Assembly (NCBI RefSeq): GCF_015291625.1
Contig: NZ_CP030047.1
Coordinates: forward strand, 868,001 to 932,000
DNA: 64,000 bases
Direction of reading: 5' to 3'
Origin: Bradyrhizobium sp. CCBAU 53421
Lineage (GTDB): Bacteria; Pseudomonadota; Alphaproteobacteria; Rhizobiales; Xanthobacteraceae
Shown here piece after piece: positions 18,201 through 27,137 of the stretch (positions are counted from its first letter, which is position 1; every line of letters begins with the position of its first letter). The notes below the pieces were generated by a model. It saw nothing but the letters and a program-made list of their open reading frames with translations. It ran no database searches and was not told the origin of the DNA. Position numbers and translations under genes: made by a program.

Positions 18201-18719
18201 ATGACTGTTTCCAAGACCGCCGCCGATGCCGTCCGTTCGCCGCGTGCCCAGCGCAGGGAACCGGTCGATCCTGCCGGGGACGACAGCATGCTGCAACTGG
18301 GCGAACTGTCCGGACTGCTCGGCTATTCGCTGAAGCGTGCGCAGCTCAAGGTGTTCGAGGACTTCCTGCGCTGCGTCGCGCCGCTGCAGCTGACGCCGGC
18401 GCAGTTCTCGGTGCTGCTGCTGCTCGACAAGAATCCGGGCCGCAACCAGACCGAGATCGCCAATACGCTCGGCATCCTCAGGCCGAATTTCGTCGCGATG
18501 CTCGACGCGCTGGAGAGCCGCGACCTTTGCGCGCGGATGCGTTCCACCAACGACCGCCGCTCCCACATCCTGGTCCTGACCGACAGGGGCCGCGCCGTGC
18601 TGGCGCGCGCCAAGAAGCTGGTCGCCAACAAGCACGAGGCGCGGCTGATCGAGGTGCTGGGCCCCGCCAACCACGCCGCGCTGCTGGAGATGCTGGCGAA
18701 GCTCGCGCAGGAGTTTTGA
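18201..18719 (+). CDS. couR: MarR-family transcriptional regulator, CouR-like
   Basis: A 172-residue regulator with a winged helix-turn-helix at about residues 60-130: LTPAQFSVLLLLDKNPGRNQTE, then ANTLGILRPNFVAMLDALE, then the wing MRSTNDRRSHILVLTDRGR. Helices at both ends would form the dimer interface. The N-terminal 28 residues are polar and unstructured-looking. It is divergent from the coumarate ABC transporter. In R. palustris, CouR represses the coumarate genes and is released by p-coumaroyl-CoA; here the same role is inferred from synteny and shared sequence motifs. Confidence 0.85.
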   Translation: MTVSKTAADAVRSPRAQRREPVDPAGDDSMLQLGELSGLLGYSLKRAQLKVFEDFLRCVAPLQLTPAQFSVLLLLDKNPGRNQTEIANTLGILRPNFVAMLDALESRDLCARMRSTNDRRSHILVLTDRGRAVLARAKKLVANKHEARLIEVLGPANHAALLEMLAKLAQEF

Positions 18720-18807
18720 GGGGGCGTGACGGCCCGTCCGCTCGCAATGACGCGCTGGGTTGATACATATCCGGCATGCGGGCGCCGCCAGGCGGCGAAC
18801 CATCGGT

Positions 18808-19293
18808 CTAAAGCTTGTAGCCAATGTTCCGCAGCAGATCCTTCCGCCACGCAATGTCGGCGTCGGTTTCGACACCCAGCGGCGAGGCGCCATCCACCAC
18901 GCCGAGCACGCCGCGCCCGAGATCCGTCTGCGCGACGATCACCTGTGTCGGATTGGCCGTCGAGCAATAGATGCGGCAGACCTCCGGCACTGCGCGCACC
19001 GCCGGCAGCACGTTGACGGGAAAGAACCCGTCGCCGAGGAAAATCAGGAAGGTGTGACCGGCGCCGATCACCAATGCGTTGTCGCGTGCCAGGGCGAGCG
19101 AGGCGTCGTCGTTACCGGAGCAGCGCACCAACCGCTTGCCGGAAGCTTCGCAGAAAGCCAACCCGAAGCGGATGCGCGGGACCGCGCCCACCAGCGCTTC
19201 GTGAAGGTCTTCCACGGTCTTGATGAAATGCGACTGGCCGAAGATGAAGTTGGTCTCGTCCGGCTTGACGATGGGTACCACGGTGAGTTCCAT
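18808..19293 (-). CDS. COG1839/DUF355 adenosine-specific kinase-like protein
   Basis: A 161-residue protein of the family annotated as adenosine-specific kinase. The N-terminus MELTVVPIVKPDETNFIFGQ and the stretches HEALVGAVPRIRFGLAFCEASG and VCRIYCSTANPTQVIV are diagnostic. I chose the ATG at 19293 because GGAG precedes it; the frame is open further upstream. The true biochemical role is poorly established outside archaeal structures. It is a single gene, convergent with the MarR gene, with no operon partner. Confidence 0.83.
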   Translation of the reverse strand: MELTVVPIVKPDETNFIFGQSHFIKTVEDLHEALVGAVPRIRFGLAFCEASGKRLVRCSGNDDASLALARDNALVIGAGHTFLIFLGDGFFPVNVLPAVRAVPEVCRIYCSTANPTQVIVAQTDLGRGVLGVVDGASPLGVETDADIAWRKDLLRNIGYKL

Positions 19294-19536
19294 GGCTTCG
19301 CTCCTGCACAGTGAGCTCCCCAATTCATGGTAGGCCACCGTAGGGCGTTTGCAAGCGGCCACAGGCGCTAGATTGTGTTGCGCGCCCAGAGGCGGGAACT
19401 GTGGTATCCTGCGTCAAGCGCGACGGGGGGCGCCCGAATGTTGCGCGACCCCTCGCCAAAGTGGCCGCGAAGCTTACCGGGCGTTTGCGAACGGATCTGA
19501 ACGGAGCGGCTTGGGGGCTCGAGGAGGATCAACGCC

Positions 19537-20706
19537 GTGAAGCGGGACTTCGACCTCATCGTCTATGGCGCGACGGGTTACACCGGGGGTCTCATCGCCG
19601 AATATCTGGCGACATCCTATCGCGGCGACGATGCACTGTCCTGGGCAATTGCGGGACGCTCGACCGACAAACTCCAGAAAGTGCGTGCCGACATCGGCGC
19701 ACCGGACGATTTGCCGTTGGTGAAGGCGGATGCCTCCGAGCCGGCCAGCCTGCGTTCGATGTGCGAGCGCGCGGCCGTGGTCGTCACCACGGTCGGGCCC
19801 TATCAGCTTCACGGCCCCGAGCTAGTGGCGGCATGCGCGGCCACCGGCACGGCCTATGTTGATCTTTGCGGCGAACCGGGCTGGATGCGGGGTATGATCG
19901 ACGCCCATCACGAAGAGGCAAAACGGACCGGCGCGCGCATCGTCTTCTCCTGTGGCTTCGATTCCATCCCGTTCGATCTCGGTGTGCTCACGTTGCAGGA
20001 GAAGGCGCGCGAGAAATTCGGACGCCCGGCGCGGCGGGTGAAGGCCCGCCTGCGCAAGGTGAGGGGTGGCATGTCTGGCGGCACCGCGGCGAGCGCTCAG
20101 GCGACGCTGGCCGCCGCGGCGCGCGACCCGGCTCTGATCCGGCTGCTGACCGATCCCTTCGCGTTGACGCCGGGCTTCACTGGGCCGTCTCAGCCATCGG
20201 GCCTCGTCCCCGAATATGACACGAGCATGCACGCGTGGCTCGTGCCGTTCCCGATGGCGCCGATCAACACCAAGAACGTGCACCGCACGAACTTCCTGTT
20301 GGGCCATCCCTACGGCAGGGACTTCGTTTATGACGAGATGATGGTGGCGCCGGGACTTGGGGACATCGCGAGCGTGACGACGGAGACGTTCGCCACGGTG
20401 GTGTCCTTGTTCGGGACCGGCGGCCTCAAACGCGGCGCAGGCCCGACCCGGGAAGCGCGCGAGAGGGGCTTCTACGACATCTTCTTTCTGGGCGAGGTGC
20501 CGGATGGCGGACGGGTCGAAGCCGTTGTCACCGGCGACCGCGATCCGGGCTATGGCTCGACCAGCAAGATGATCACCGAAAGCGCTCTCTGCCTCGTGCG
20601 CGACGTGCAGGGCGAGGGCGGCATCTGGACGCCGGGCGCGCTGATGGGGCCGGCCTTGCGCAAGCGTCTGAAGGAGCGCGCCGGCCTCACCTTCAGTGCG
20701 CGTTGA
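19537..20706 (+). CDS. Saccharopine dehydrogenase-like trans-acting enoyl reductase family protein
   Basis: A 389-residue protein with an N-terminal Rossmann fold; GATGYTG is at 11-17. The following IAGRSTDKLQKVRAD, VVVTTVGPYQLHGPELVAACAATGTAYVDLCGE and GFDSIPFDLGVLTL are characteristic of the saccharopine dehydrogenase NADP-binding family that includes mycobacterial trans-acting enoyl reductase. No lysine-pathway neighbours are present, so a lipid or polyketide reduction role is more likely than lysine catabolism. The substrate is unknown. The start ATG... codon used is the GTG at 19537, preceded by GAGGAGGATC. Confidence 0.82.
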   Translation: MKRDFDLIVYGATGYTGGLIAEYLATSYRGDDALSWAIAGRSTDKLQKVRADIGAPDDLPLVKADASEPASLRSMCERAAVVVTTVGPYQLHGPELVAACAATGTAYVDLCGEPGWMRGMIDAHHEEAKRTGARIVFSCGFDSIPFDLGVLTLQEKAREKFGRPARRVKARLRKVRGGMSGGTAASAQATLAAAARDPALIRLLTDPFALTPGFTGPSQPSGLVPEYDTSMHAWLVPFPMAPINTKNVHRTNFLLGHPYGRDFVYDEMMVAPGLGDIASVTTETFATVVSLFGTGGLKRGAGPTREARERGFYDIFFLGEVPDGGRVEAVVTGDRDPGYGSTSKMITESALCLVRDVQGEGGIWTPGALMGPALRKRLKERAGLTFSAR

Positions 20707-20755
20707 GGTCACGCAGTCGGCAGGTACAGCAGCCGGTTCGACCAAAAAAGCGACT

Positions 20756-20860
20756 AGAGCATTTTCGGTTCTGATTGAATCAGAACCGAAGCTCTAGATT
20801 CTTGTTTTGACGCGTTTTCTTCACGCGAACCGGTGCCCACTTCGCTCGAAAACGCTCTAG
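20756..20860. repeat. Rhizobiales palindrome AGAGCATTTTC...GAAAACGCTCT
   Basis: The outer arms AGAGCATTTTC and GAAAACGCTCT enclose a perfect inner hairpin CGGTTCTGATT/AATCAGAACCG near 20766-20788 and a CGCGAACCGGTG element. It lies between two convergent genes and may act in both directions as an mRNA 3'-end structure. Confidence 0.78.
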
Positions 20861-21582
20861 AAGGCGATCATACGATCTTCCGCTGCGATACTTGAGCTTG
20901 GCTCCGACTCATCTGCTTGCAAGGAAGGCAGCCCTAATCCAGGGCCAAGCAATTGACGGCAGCGAAGCAGCGCCGCAAATCCGGACAGTGCGTCGAGACT
21001 GGTCCGAAGCAGCATCGGTAACTCGCTCGGCTGTTTCATTGTCGCACGGACCAGCGCGGCGAGATCGATCGTCCCGTTTGCACGCACTGCGGACAGGGCG
21101 GCGGCAGGAAGTTGCCGACCGGCCGGATCCATGATCACGCGGACGGCAGCCATAGGGAGGCCGCGCGCAGCAGCGACACTCGCCGCCACATGGGATTCGT
21201 TATCGACCGCCAGCGCGCCTGTACTCATATGCAGCGAGCGCTTCGCTTCTGGATGCATGGCGACGGTGGTCACACCAGCAATAGGGCCATAAATCGAACC
21301 GGGGATGAGTCGAAGCAAGGCTTGCGACCAGTTCCGATCAGTGAAGAGCTGAATCGTTTCCGAAACGATCGTCGATGCTACGACGCATGCGCCTGCCGGG
21401 AGGTCGGGCGAAAGGCCGCCCGCGACGCCAAAACTGATGAGACCGCAGCAATCCTCAGCAATTGCCGACGCGAGAGACTCCGCGAGCGTGCTGCCATCGC
21501 CACTGCAGATCGCCTGCGTATGCAGGTCTGCAGCGATCCGCGCCTCAAATGCAAGTCCCGTGACTCCAATCACCGCTGCCAT
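20857..21582 (-). CDS. HpnG-like phosphorylase/nucleosidase (PNP superfamily)
   Basis: A 241-residue protein resembling the hopanoid-associated phosphorylase HpnG, which acts on adenosylhopane. The N-terminus VIGVTGLAFEARIAADL and the core SFGVAGGLSPDLPAGACVVAS fit the family. The nucleoside-binding region usually read as VDMESH is VDNESH here. The tail is rich in Ser and Glu. No other hopanoid genes are nearby, so this is probably a second, diverged copy. It is divergent from the FemAB/GNAT-like gene, with a palindrome between them. Confidence 0.7.
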   Translation of the reverse strand: MAAVIGVTGLAFEARIAADLHTQAICSGDGSTLAESLASAIAEDCCGLISFGVAGGLSPDLPAGACVVASTIVSETIQLFTDRNWSQALLRLIPGSIYGPIAGVTTVAMHPEAKRSLHMSTGALAVDNESHVAASVAAARGLPMAAVRVIMDPAGRQLPAAALSAVRANGTIDLAALVRATMKQPSELPMLLRTSLDALSGFAALLRCRQLLGPGLGLPSLQADESEPSSSIAAEDRMIAF

Positions 21583-21674
21583 GAGTTCGCTCCCCGGATG
21601 CCGCGCTGGACGCCGGGTGTCCGCGCATGCGGGTCGTATCAGGAGTGTTCTGCTCCAACGCCAAATCGCAAATG

Positions 21675-21688
21675 ACTAACGAGTTAGT
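21675..21688. promoter_or_regulatory. Palindrome ACTAAC-GA-GTTAGT between divergent genes
   Basis: A perfect 6-2-6 palindrome in the 117-bp divergent region between the HpnG-like and GNAT-like genes, 12 bp before the upstream-most GNAT start. It is a plausible operator for one or both genes; no regulator gene is adjacent. Confidence 0.45.
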
Positions 21689-21699
21689 TTCTGACGGAT

Positions 21700-23025
21700 A
21701 TGTTAGCTGCTTTGTTTTGGCGCCGTGATAAATGCTGCCTTAGGGCCGGGATCCGTGGCGAGCGTGAGATCGTGCCGGAAGCTGCAACAGTGCACTTGAC
21801 GAGCCAAATCGGCGACCTCACGGGACGCGAGCCGATGCAATGTCGGCCGCATCTCCAAGTCATTGTGCGGAACGATTTGGAGCATTGTCCGCGCTGGCAG
21901 TTCGCCTTCGCGAGCGAGCGCAAGGATCATCGATACTATGAGTTGGTCGAGGATACCCTTCATCCCGAGTTCGATTACCGGTATTTCCTCATCAAGGATG
22001 CGGTTGACCAGGTTTGTGCTGTACAGCCATTCTTCCTAATGGACCTGGATGTGCTGGCCGGTGCGAGCCCGCGGTTTGGCGTACTCATCGACGCCATTCG
22101 CCGGATATGGCCAGGTTTGATGCGCGCCCGTGCGCTCATGGTGGGTTGCGTCGCCGGGGAAGGTCATCTTGACGGGAACGAGGCCTGCCATCGGGACTGC
22201 GCGGAACTGCTGGCCTCTACGATTGCAATACATGCTCGCAGGCTCGGTGCGCGGCTGATCGTGCTCAAGGAGTTTCCGGCGCGATACCGACCAATCCTCG
22301 ACTGCCTGATCGCTCACGGCTTCACCCGCATCCCCAGCCTGCCCATGACCAGGCTTTGCATCGATTACGCCAGTTTCGATGACTATATGAATCATGCGCT
22401 CAACAGCGCAACCCGTAAGAAACTTCGCAAGAAGTTTGAGGCCACAGCGCGGGCCTCTCCATCCGTCGAGATGAACGTCGTCAACGACGCGACGCCGGTG
22501 ATCGCGCAGATCTATCCATTGTATTTCCAAGTCTATCAGCGTTCGAAACTGCACTTCGAGAAGCTGACGGAACAATATTTCTGCGACTTGGGGCGGCGGA
22601 TGGGGGACAAGGTCCGCTTCTTCCTCTGGCGTCAGAACGAGCGGATCGTCGCGTTTGCCGCATGCATGGTACACGGTGACGCGATTTATGCGGAGTACAT
22701 AGGTCTCGACTACGATGTCGCCTTAGACCTGCACCTCTATCATTATGTGTTTCGCGACATGGTGAGCTGGGCAATCGCCAACGGGTACAAATGGTTTCGC
22801 AGCAGCGGGCTGAACTATGATCCAAAGCTGCACCTGAGGCACTTGCTTGATCCGATCGACTTATACGTTCGGCACACCTCCGCGCCAATCAACTCAGTGT
22901 TGAAGCGCATTTTGCCGGTGCTCGAGCCGACGCGATATGACGAGACGCTTGCGAAGTTTCGTAACTATCAGGAGCTTTGGGCGCAGCCCGAGACTGGCCT
23001 TGGGTCCGTCGAGGATACGGCCTAA
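21700..23025 (+). CDS. FemAB/GNAT-like acyltransferase (Acetyltransf_6 type)
   Basis: A protein of up to 441 residues with a C-terminal GNAT fold like FemAB/CelD proteins. The stretches MNHALNSATRKKLRKKFEAT, FFLWRQNERIVAFAACMVHG and YAEYIGLDYDVALDLHLYHY mark the acyltransferase core. The last part, GYKWFRSSGLNYDPKLHLRH, is typical. The true start is uncertain: ATG 21700, GTG 21772 and ATG 21835 are all in frame, and the first 25 residues look unlike the rest. The base composition is visibly less GC-rich than its neighbours, which hints at transfer. The acyl acceptor is unknown. Confidence 0.72.
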   Translation: MLAALFWRRDKCCLRAGIRGEREIVPEAATVHLTSQIGDLTGREPMQCRPHLQVIVRNDLEHCPRWQFAFASERKDHRYYELVEDTLHPEFDYRYFLIKDAVDQVCAVQPFFLMDLDVLAGASPRFGVLIDAIRRIWPGLMRARALMVGCVAGEGHLDGNEACHRDCAELLASTIAIHARRLGARLIVLKEFPARYRPILDCLIAHGFTRIPSLPMTRLCIDYASFDDYMNHALNSATRKKLRKKFEATARASPSVEMNVVNDATPVIAQIYPLYFQVYQRSKLHFEKLTEQYFCDLGRRMGDKVRFFLWRQNERIVAFAACMVHGDAIYAEYIGLDYDVALDLHLYHYVFRDMVSWAIANGYKWFRSSGLNYDPKLHLRHLLDPIDLYVRHTSAPINSVLKRILPVLEPTRYDETLAKFRNYQELWAQPETGLGSVEDTA

Positions 23026-24305
23026 TCCACCAAAATCACCCGCACGTCGTTGACGTTGGTCAGCGTTGGGCCGGTCAGTAGCAAATCCCCGGTCTGCCCG
23101 AAGAACCCTGTGGCATCGTTGTTCTCGAGATAGGCCCTCGGATCGAGGCCGAGCGACTTCATCTTCGCGAAGGTCGCCTGATCGATCACGGCCCCGGCAG
23201 GGTCGGTCGCGCTGCCGGCGCCGCCATCGGCGCCGTCGGTGTCGGCGGCGAGCGCCGAGATGTCGGGCGTGTCCTTGAGCAGGTCGGCCAGCGCCAGCGC
23301 GTATTCCTGGTTGGGGCCGCCGCGGCCATTGCCGCGCACCGTCACTGTGAGTTCGCCGCCGGAGATGATCGCAACCCGCTTGCCCTCGCTGCGTGCCTTC
23401 AGCGCAAGCCGCGCATGCGCGGCCGCGACGTCGCGGGCCTCGCCTTCGAGATCGGCGCCGAGCGCGATGGTCTCGTAGCCGGCGTTCTGCGCGACCTTCG
23501 CCGCGGCGTCGATCGAGGCTTTCGGCTTCGCCAGCAGCTCGAACGTCGCGCGTGCAAAGGCCGGATCGCCCGGCTTGCAGCTCTCGTTCCTGGGATCGTC
23601 GAGCGCGCGGCGGACCGCGTCGTCGACGGAGAGATTGTATTTGGCGACCAGCGCGCGGGCATCCGCCAGCGTGGTCGGATCCGGCACCGTCGGCCCCGAG
23701 GCGATCGCCGAGGGATCGTCATGCGGCACGTCCGAGATCGCCAGCGTGACGATCTCGGCGGCGTGCTGGCCGGCGCGTGCCAGCCGTCCGCCCTTGATCC
23801 GCGACAGATGCTTGCGGACGATGTTCATCTCGCCGATCGGCGCGCCGGAGCGCAGCAGCGCGCGGTTGACCTGCTGCTTCTGGGCGAAGCTCACTCCCTC
23901 GACCGGGGCGATCCAGTTCGCCGAGCCGCCGCCGGTCAGCAGCACCAACAGCAGATCGTCGGGCGTGGCTTCCGCCGCCAGCCGCAGCGTATCGTCGGCC
24001 GCGCGCAGGCCGGCTTCATCGGGCACGGGGTGACCGGCCTCGACCACCTTGATGCGGCGGGTCGGCACGCCATGCCCGTGGCGGGTGGTGGCGATGCCGA
24101 CCAGTCGTGACGGCTCGAGGCCGAGCGTGTCGAGATAGTGCCGCTCCGCCGCGGCCGCCATCGCGCCGGCGCCCTTGCCGGCGGCGAGGCAGATCACGCG
24201 ACCCTTCGGCGCCGGCCGCAGCCGCGATGCCAGCACCACATCGGGATGCGCAGCCGCCACCGCGGCATCGAAGATCGAACGCAGGAAGGGACGACGGTCG
24301 GTCAT
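23022..24305 (-). CDS. Glycerate 2-kinase (DUF4147-MOFRL family)
   Basis: A 427-residue cytoplasmic enzyme that phosphorylates glycerate. The N-terminal DUF4147 domain includes RVICLAAGKGAGAMAAAAE and ATTRHGHGVPTRRIKVVEAGHP; the motif LLTGGGSANWIAPVEG follows. The C-terminal MOFRL domain carries ISGGELTVTVRGNGRGGPNQE and ALAADTDGADGG. Such proteins were formerly named hydroxypyruvate reductases. It starts 21 bp after the SBP1 gene, so it is probably the last gene of that transcript. Its stop codon overlaps the convergent GNAT-like gene's stop in a shared CTAA. Confidence 0.9.
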   Translation of the reverse strand: MTDRRPFLRSIFDAAVAAAHPDVVLASRLRPAPKGRVICLAAGKGAGAMAAAAERHYLDTLGLEPSRLVGIATTRHGHGVPTRRIKVVEAGHPVPDEAGLRAADDTLRLAAEATPDDLLLVLLTGGGSANWIAPVEGVSFAQKQQVNRALLRSGAPIGEMNIVRKHLSRIKGGRLARAGQHAAEIVTLAISDVPHDDPSAIASGPTVPDPTTLADARALVAKYNLSVDDAVRRALDDPRNESCKPGDPAFARATFELLAKPKASIDAAAKVAQNAGYETIALGADLEGEARDVAAAHARLALKARSEGKRVAIISGGELTVTVRGNGRGGPNQEYALALADLLKDTPDISALAADTDGADGGAGSATDPAGAVIDQATFAKMKSLGLDPRAYLENNDATGFFGQTGDLLLTGPTLTNVNDVRVILVD

Positions 24306-24326
24306 GGCTGTGCTTTCGTTGTGCGG

Positions 24327-25562
24327 TCAGTTGCCGCCGACTTCGCCGCTGATGACGTCGCCGAACAATTGCCAGCGCTCGCCCTTGAACTGCATCAGCT
24401 GCAGTTGCTCGATCGGCTGGAAATCGTTCGGACCGGTCGACAGCGTCACGCCGGGCAGCAGGCCGCCCTGTGGAAACTGCTTCAGGCTCGCCGCCTGCTT
24501 CATCACGTTGGCGCGGGTGAGGTCGTCGCCGCAGCGGCGCAGCACCTCGACCATCGTGGTCGCCATGTTGTAGCCGGTCATCGCCGAGGCATCGACGCGG
24601 TTGGTGTCGGGCATGTATTTGGCGAGCAGCTCGTCGAACGCCTTCATGCCGGCGTCGTCCTTCCACTGCGGATCGCTGGCGTCCTTGGCGTAGGCCGCCG
24701 AGATCACGCCTTGCGCGTTGTCGAGGCCGGCCGGACGCATCACCGTCGCGGTGGAGGCCGAGACGTTGGAGACGATGGTCACCGGCTTCCAATTCATCTC
24801 GCCGAGCTTCTTGATCGCCTGGGCGCCGAATTTCGGCGTGGTGAAGAAGATGATGACGTCGGGATTGGAGGATTTCAGCCGCACCACATGGGAATCGATG
24901 GTGGGCTCGGCAACTTCATAGCTTTCCTTGGCGACGACGCGCGCGGGGTCGCTGGCGAAGCCGTCTTCCAGGCCCTTCAGGTAATCCTTGCCCATGTCGT
25001 CGTTCTGGTAGAGCACCGCGACCTTGGTTCCGGGCTTCTCCTTGAGCAGATATTTCGCGTAGATCCGCGACTCGCTCTGGTAGCTCGGCAGCCAGCCCAT
25101 GGTCCATGGGAAGGCCTTCGGATCGTTCCACTTGGTGGCGCCGGTGGCGACGAACAGCTGCGGCACCTTCTTGGCGTTGAGATATTTCTGGATCGCGGTG
25201 TTGGAGGCGGTGCCGAGCGTGCCGAACAGGAACAGCACCTCGTCGCTCTCGACCAGCTTGCGGGCCTGCTCGACCGCCTTCGGCGGCGAATAGGCATCGT
25301 CGTAGGAGATGAAATTGATCTTGCGGCCGTTGATGCCGCCGTCGTCGTTGACCTTCTTGAACACCGCGGCCATCGCCTTGCCGACCACGCCATAGGCCGA
25401 CGCCGGGCCGCTATAGGGCACGATGTTGCCGATCTTGATCTCGGTATCGGTCGCACCGGTGTCGTACTTCTTCTGTGCCCATGCGGCATGGCCGGTCGCG
25501 GCGGCGACGGCGAGGCCGAGCAGGGCGGTTGCGACACGGTGACGGCGGATCGGCTTCGGCAT
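24327..25562 (-). CDS. ABC substrate-binding protein, tandem paralogue 1
   Basis: A 411-residue periplasmic binding protein of the Peripla_BP_6 family, the most diverged of five tandem paralogues. A signal peptide (MPKPIRRHRV, then a hydrophobic stretch) ends at AWAQ. The mature start KKYDTGATDTEIKIGN and the later YQNDDMGKDYLKG and CGDDLTRANVMKQ are shared with the other copies. I chose ATG 25562 because it starts a good signal peptide; the frame is open upstream but runs into the terminator of the previous copy. A glycerate kinase gene follows 21 bp downstream. Confidence 0.9.
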   Translation of the reverse strand: MPKPIRRHRVATALLGLAVAAATGHAAWAQKKYDTGATDTEIKIGNIVPYSGPASAYGVVGKAMAAVFKKVNDDGGINGRKINFISYDDAYSPPKAVEQARKLVESDEVLFLFGTLGTASNTAIQKYLNAKKVPQLFVATGATKWNDPKAFPWTMGWLPSYQSESRIYAKYLLKEKPGTKVAVLYQNDDMGKDYLKGLEDGFASDPARVVAKESYEVAEPTIDSHVVRLKSSNPDVIIFFTTPKFGAQAIKKLGEMNWKPVTIVSNVSASTATVMRPAGLDNAQGVISAAYAKDASDPQWKDDAGMKAFDELLAKYMPDTNRVDASAMTGYNMATTMVEVLRRCGDDLTRANVMKQAASLKQFPQGGLLPGVTLSTGPNDFQPIEQLQLMQFKGERWQLFGDVISGEVGGN

Positions 25563-25693
25563 TTCCCGAAAACTCCTTGTTGTTGCCGGCGCACAAGGGC
25601 GCCAGGTTCTCTTCGGTTCTTGCCGGTTTCCTAGCGCATTGCCGGGCAAAGTGTAAGCAGGCATCGCCGGGGCCGGCCGGCCCATGGTGAACG

Positions 25694-25724
25694 AAAAGCC
25701 CCCTGCGACGGTATCGCAGGGGGC
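25694..25724 (-). terminator. Intrinsic terminator after SBP2
   Basis: On the minus strand, an 11-bp perfect stem (plus-strand arms GCCCCCTGCGA at 25698-25708 and TCGCAGGGGGC at 25714-25724) is followed by TTTT. It lies 28 bp after the SBP2 stop codon and separates SBP2 from SBP1. Confidence 0.88.
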
Positions 25725-25751
25725 CATCGCCGGCCGGATACTTCTGTGAAA

Positions 25752-26978
25752 TCAGCCGCCGACGTCGGCGCTGATGACGTCGCCGAACAGTTCCCATTTC
25801 TCGCCCTTGAACTTCATCAGCTGCAACTGGCTGATCGGGGCGAAATCGTTTGCCGCGGTGTTGATCTTGACGCCAGGCAGCAGCACCTCGGTACGGAAGT
25901 CCTTCAGGCTTGCGGCCTGCTTCATGATGTTCTCGCGGGTGAGGTTGTCGCCGCACTGCTTCAGCACCTGGACCAGCGTCTGTGCCACGCCGAAGCCGAC
26001 CACGGTGCCGCCGTCGAGCTTGTCGCCCTCGGGGAAGTCCTTGGCCATGAAAGCGTAGAACTCCTTCATGCCGGGGTCATTGTCCCATTGCTTGTCGGAA
26101 GCGTCCTTCAGATAGGCGGCGGAGATGATGTCCTGCGCGTTCTCGAAGCCGGCCGGTTTGATCACGCTGCCGACCGAGGCCGACACGTTGTTGAGGAAGT
26201 GGGTCGGCTTCCAGCCGATCTCGGCGACCTTCTTGATCGCCTGGGCCGCGAATTTCGGCGTCGCGATGTCGATGAAGACGTCGGCGTTGCTGGCCTTCAG
26301 CTTGACGATGTTGCTGTCGATGGTCGGCTGGGACGTCTCGAAGCTTTCCTCGGCGACGATCATGCTGGCGGCCTTCTGGCCGAGACCGTCCTTCAGGCCC
26401 TTCAGGTAATCCTTGCCGTAATCGTCATTCTGGTAGAGCACGGCGATCTTGGCGTTCGGCATGTTCTTCAGGATGTACTTGGCGTAGATCTGGGTCTCGC
26501 TCTGGTAGTTCGGCTGCCAACCCATGGTCCAGGGAAAGTCCTTGGGGTCGTTCCACTTGGTGGCGCCGGTGGCGACGAATAGCTGCGGCACCTTCTTGGA
26601 GTTCATGTATTTCTGGATCGCCGAGTTCGACGGCGTGCCGAGCGAGTTGAAGATCAGCAGCACCTCGTCGCTTTCGACCAGCTTGCGGGCCTGCTCCACG
26701 GCCTTCGGCGGCGAGTAGGCGTCATCGTAGGAGATGAAGTTGATCTTGCGGCCGTTGATGCCGCCGGCGTCGTTGATCTTCTTGAAATAGGCGGCCTCGG
26801 TGCGGCCGATGATGCCGTAGGCGGAGGCGGGGCCGCTGTAGGGCATGATGTTGCCGATCTTGATCTCGGTGTCGCTGGCGCCGGTGTCGTATTTCTTCTG
26901 GGCGAGCGCAGCGCTGCCGGATGTCGCGACGAACGCGAACGCGGCCCCGAGGACAGCAAGTTTTGTAGTAGCGGACAT
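25752..26978 (-). CDS. ABC substrate-binding protein, tandem paralogue 2
   Basis: A 408-residue periplasmic binding protein of the same family as its neighbours. The signal peptide ends in ALAQ before KKYDTGASDTEIKIGN. The ligand-pocket regions shared with the other copies (YDDAYSPPKAVEQARKLVES and FVATGATKWNDPKDFPWTMG) are intact, while VLYQNDDYGKDYLKGLKDGL is followed by more variable sequence. Its untranslated leader is closely similar to that of paralogue 3, which indicates a recent duplication including the promoter. The ligand is probably a dicarboxylate or fatty acid, inferred from the adjacent pim genes. Confidence 0.9.
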   Translation of the reverse strand: MSATTKLAVLGAAFAFVATSGSAALAQKKYDTGASDTEIKIGNIMPYSGPASAYGIIGRTEAAYFKKINDAGGINGRKINFISYDDAYSPPKAVEQARKLVESDEVLLIFNSLGTPSNSAIQKYMNSKKVPQLFVATGATKWNDPKDFPWTMGWQPNYQSETQIYAKYILKNMPNAKIAVLYQNDDYGKDYLKGLKDGLGQKAASMIVAEESFETSQPTIDSNIVKLKASNADVFIDIATPKFAAQAIKKVAEIGWKPTHFLNNVSASVGSVIKPAGFENAQDIISAAYLKDASDKQWDNDPGMKEFYAFMAKDFPEGDKLDGGTVVGFGVAQTLVQVLKQCGDNLTRENIMKQAASLKDFRTEVLLPGVKINTAANDFAPISQLQLMKFKGEKWELFGDVISADVGG

Positions 26979-27004
26979 CTATGTCTCTCTCCCTGTTGTT
27001 CAGA

Positions 27005-27046
27005 CGAATGTGTCGCGGCCCCCTGTTTCGCGGGCTCTGTTGTTAT
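27005..27046 (-). repeat. Leader sequence of SBP2 shared with the SBP3 leader
   Basis: A 19-base identical core (plus strand GTCGCGGCCCCCTGTTTCG) and flanking similarity to 28387-28428 lie at the same distance before SBP2 and SBP3. It probably holds the promoter or the 5' untranslated region and was copied with the gene. Confidence 0.6.
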
Positions 27047-27083
27047 GCGGTGAAATTATCACCTTAGGCGGGTCGCCTCAATG

Positions 27084-27112
27084 AAAAGCCCCTGCGACAA
27101 CGCCGCAGGGGC
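27084..27112 (-). terminator. Intrinsic terminator after SBP3
   Basis: On the minus strand, a 9-bp perfect stem (plus-strand arms GCCCCTGCG at 27088-27096 and CGCAGGGGC at 27104-27112) is followed by TTTT. It is homologous in form to the terminator after SBP2 and ends transcription between SBP3 and SBP2. Confidence 0.86.
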
Positions 27113-27137
27113 CGCGTCTTTAGTCGACAATTCCGGC

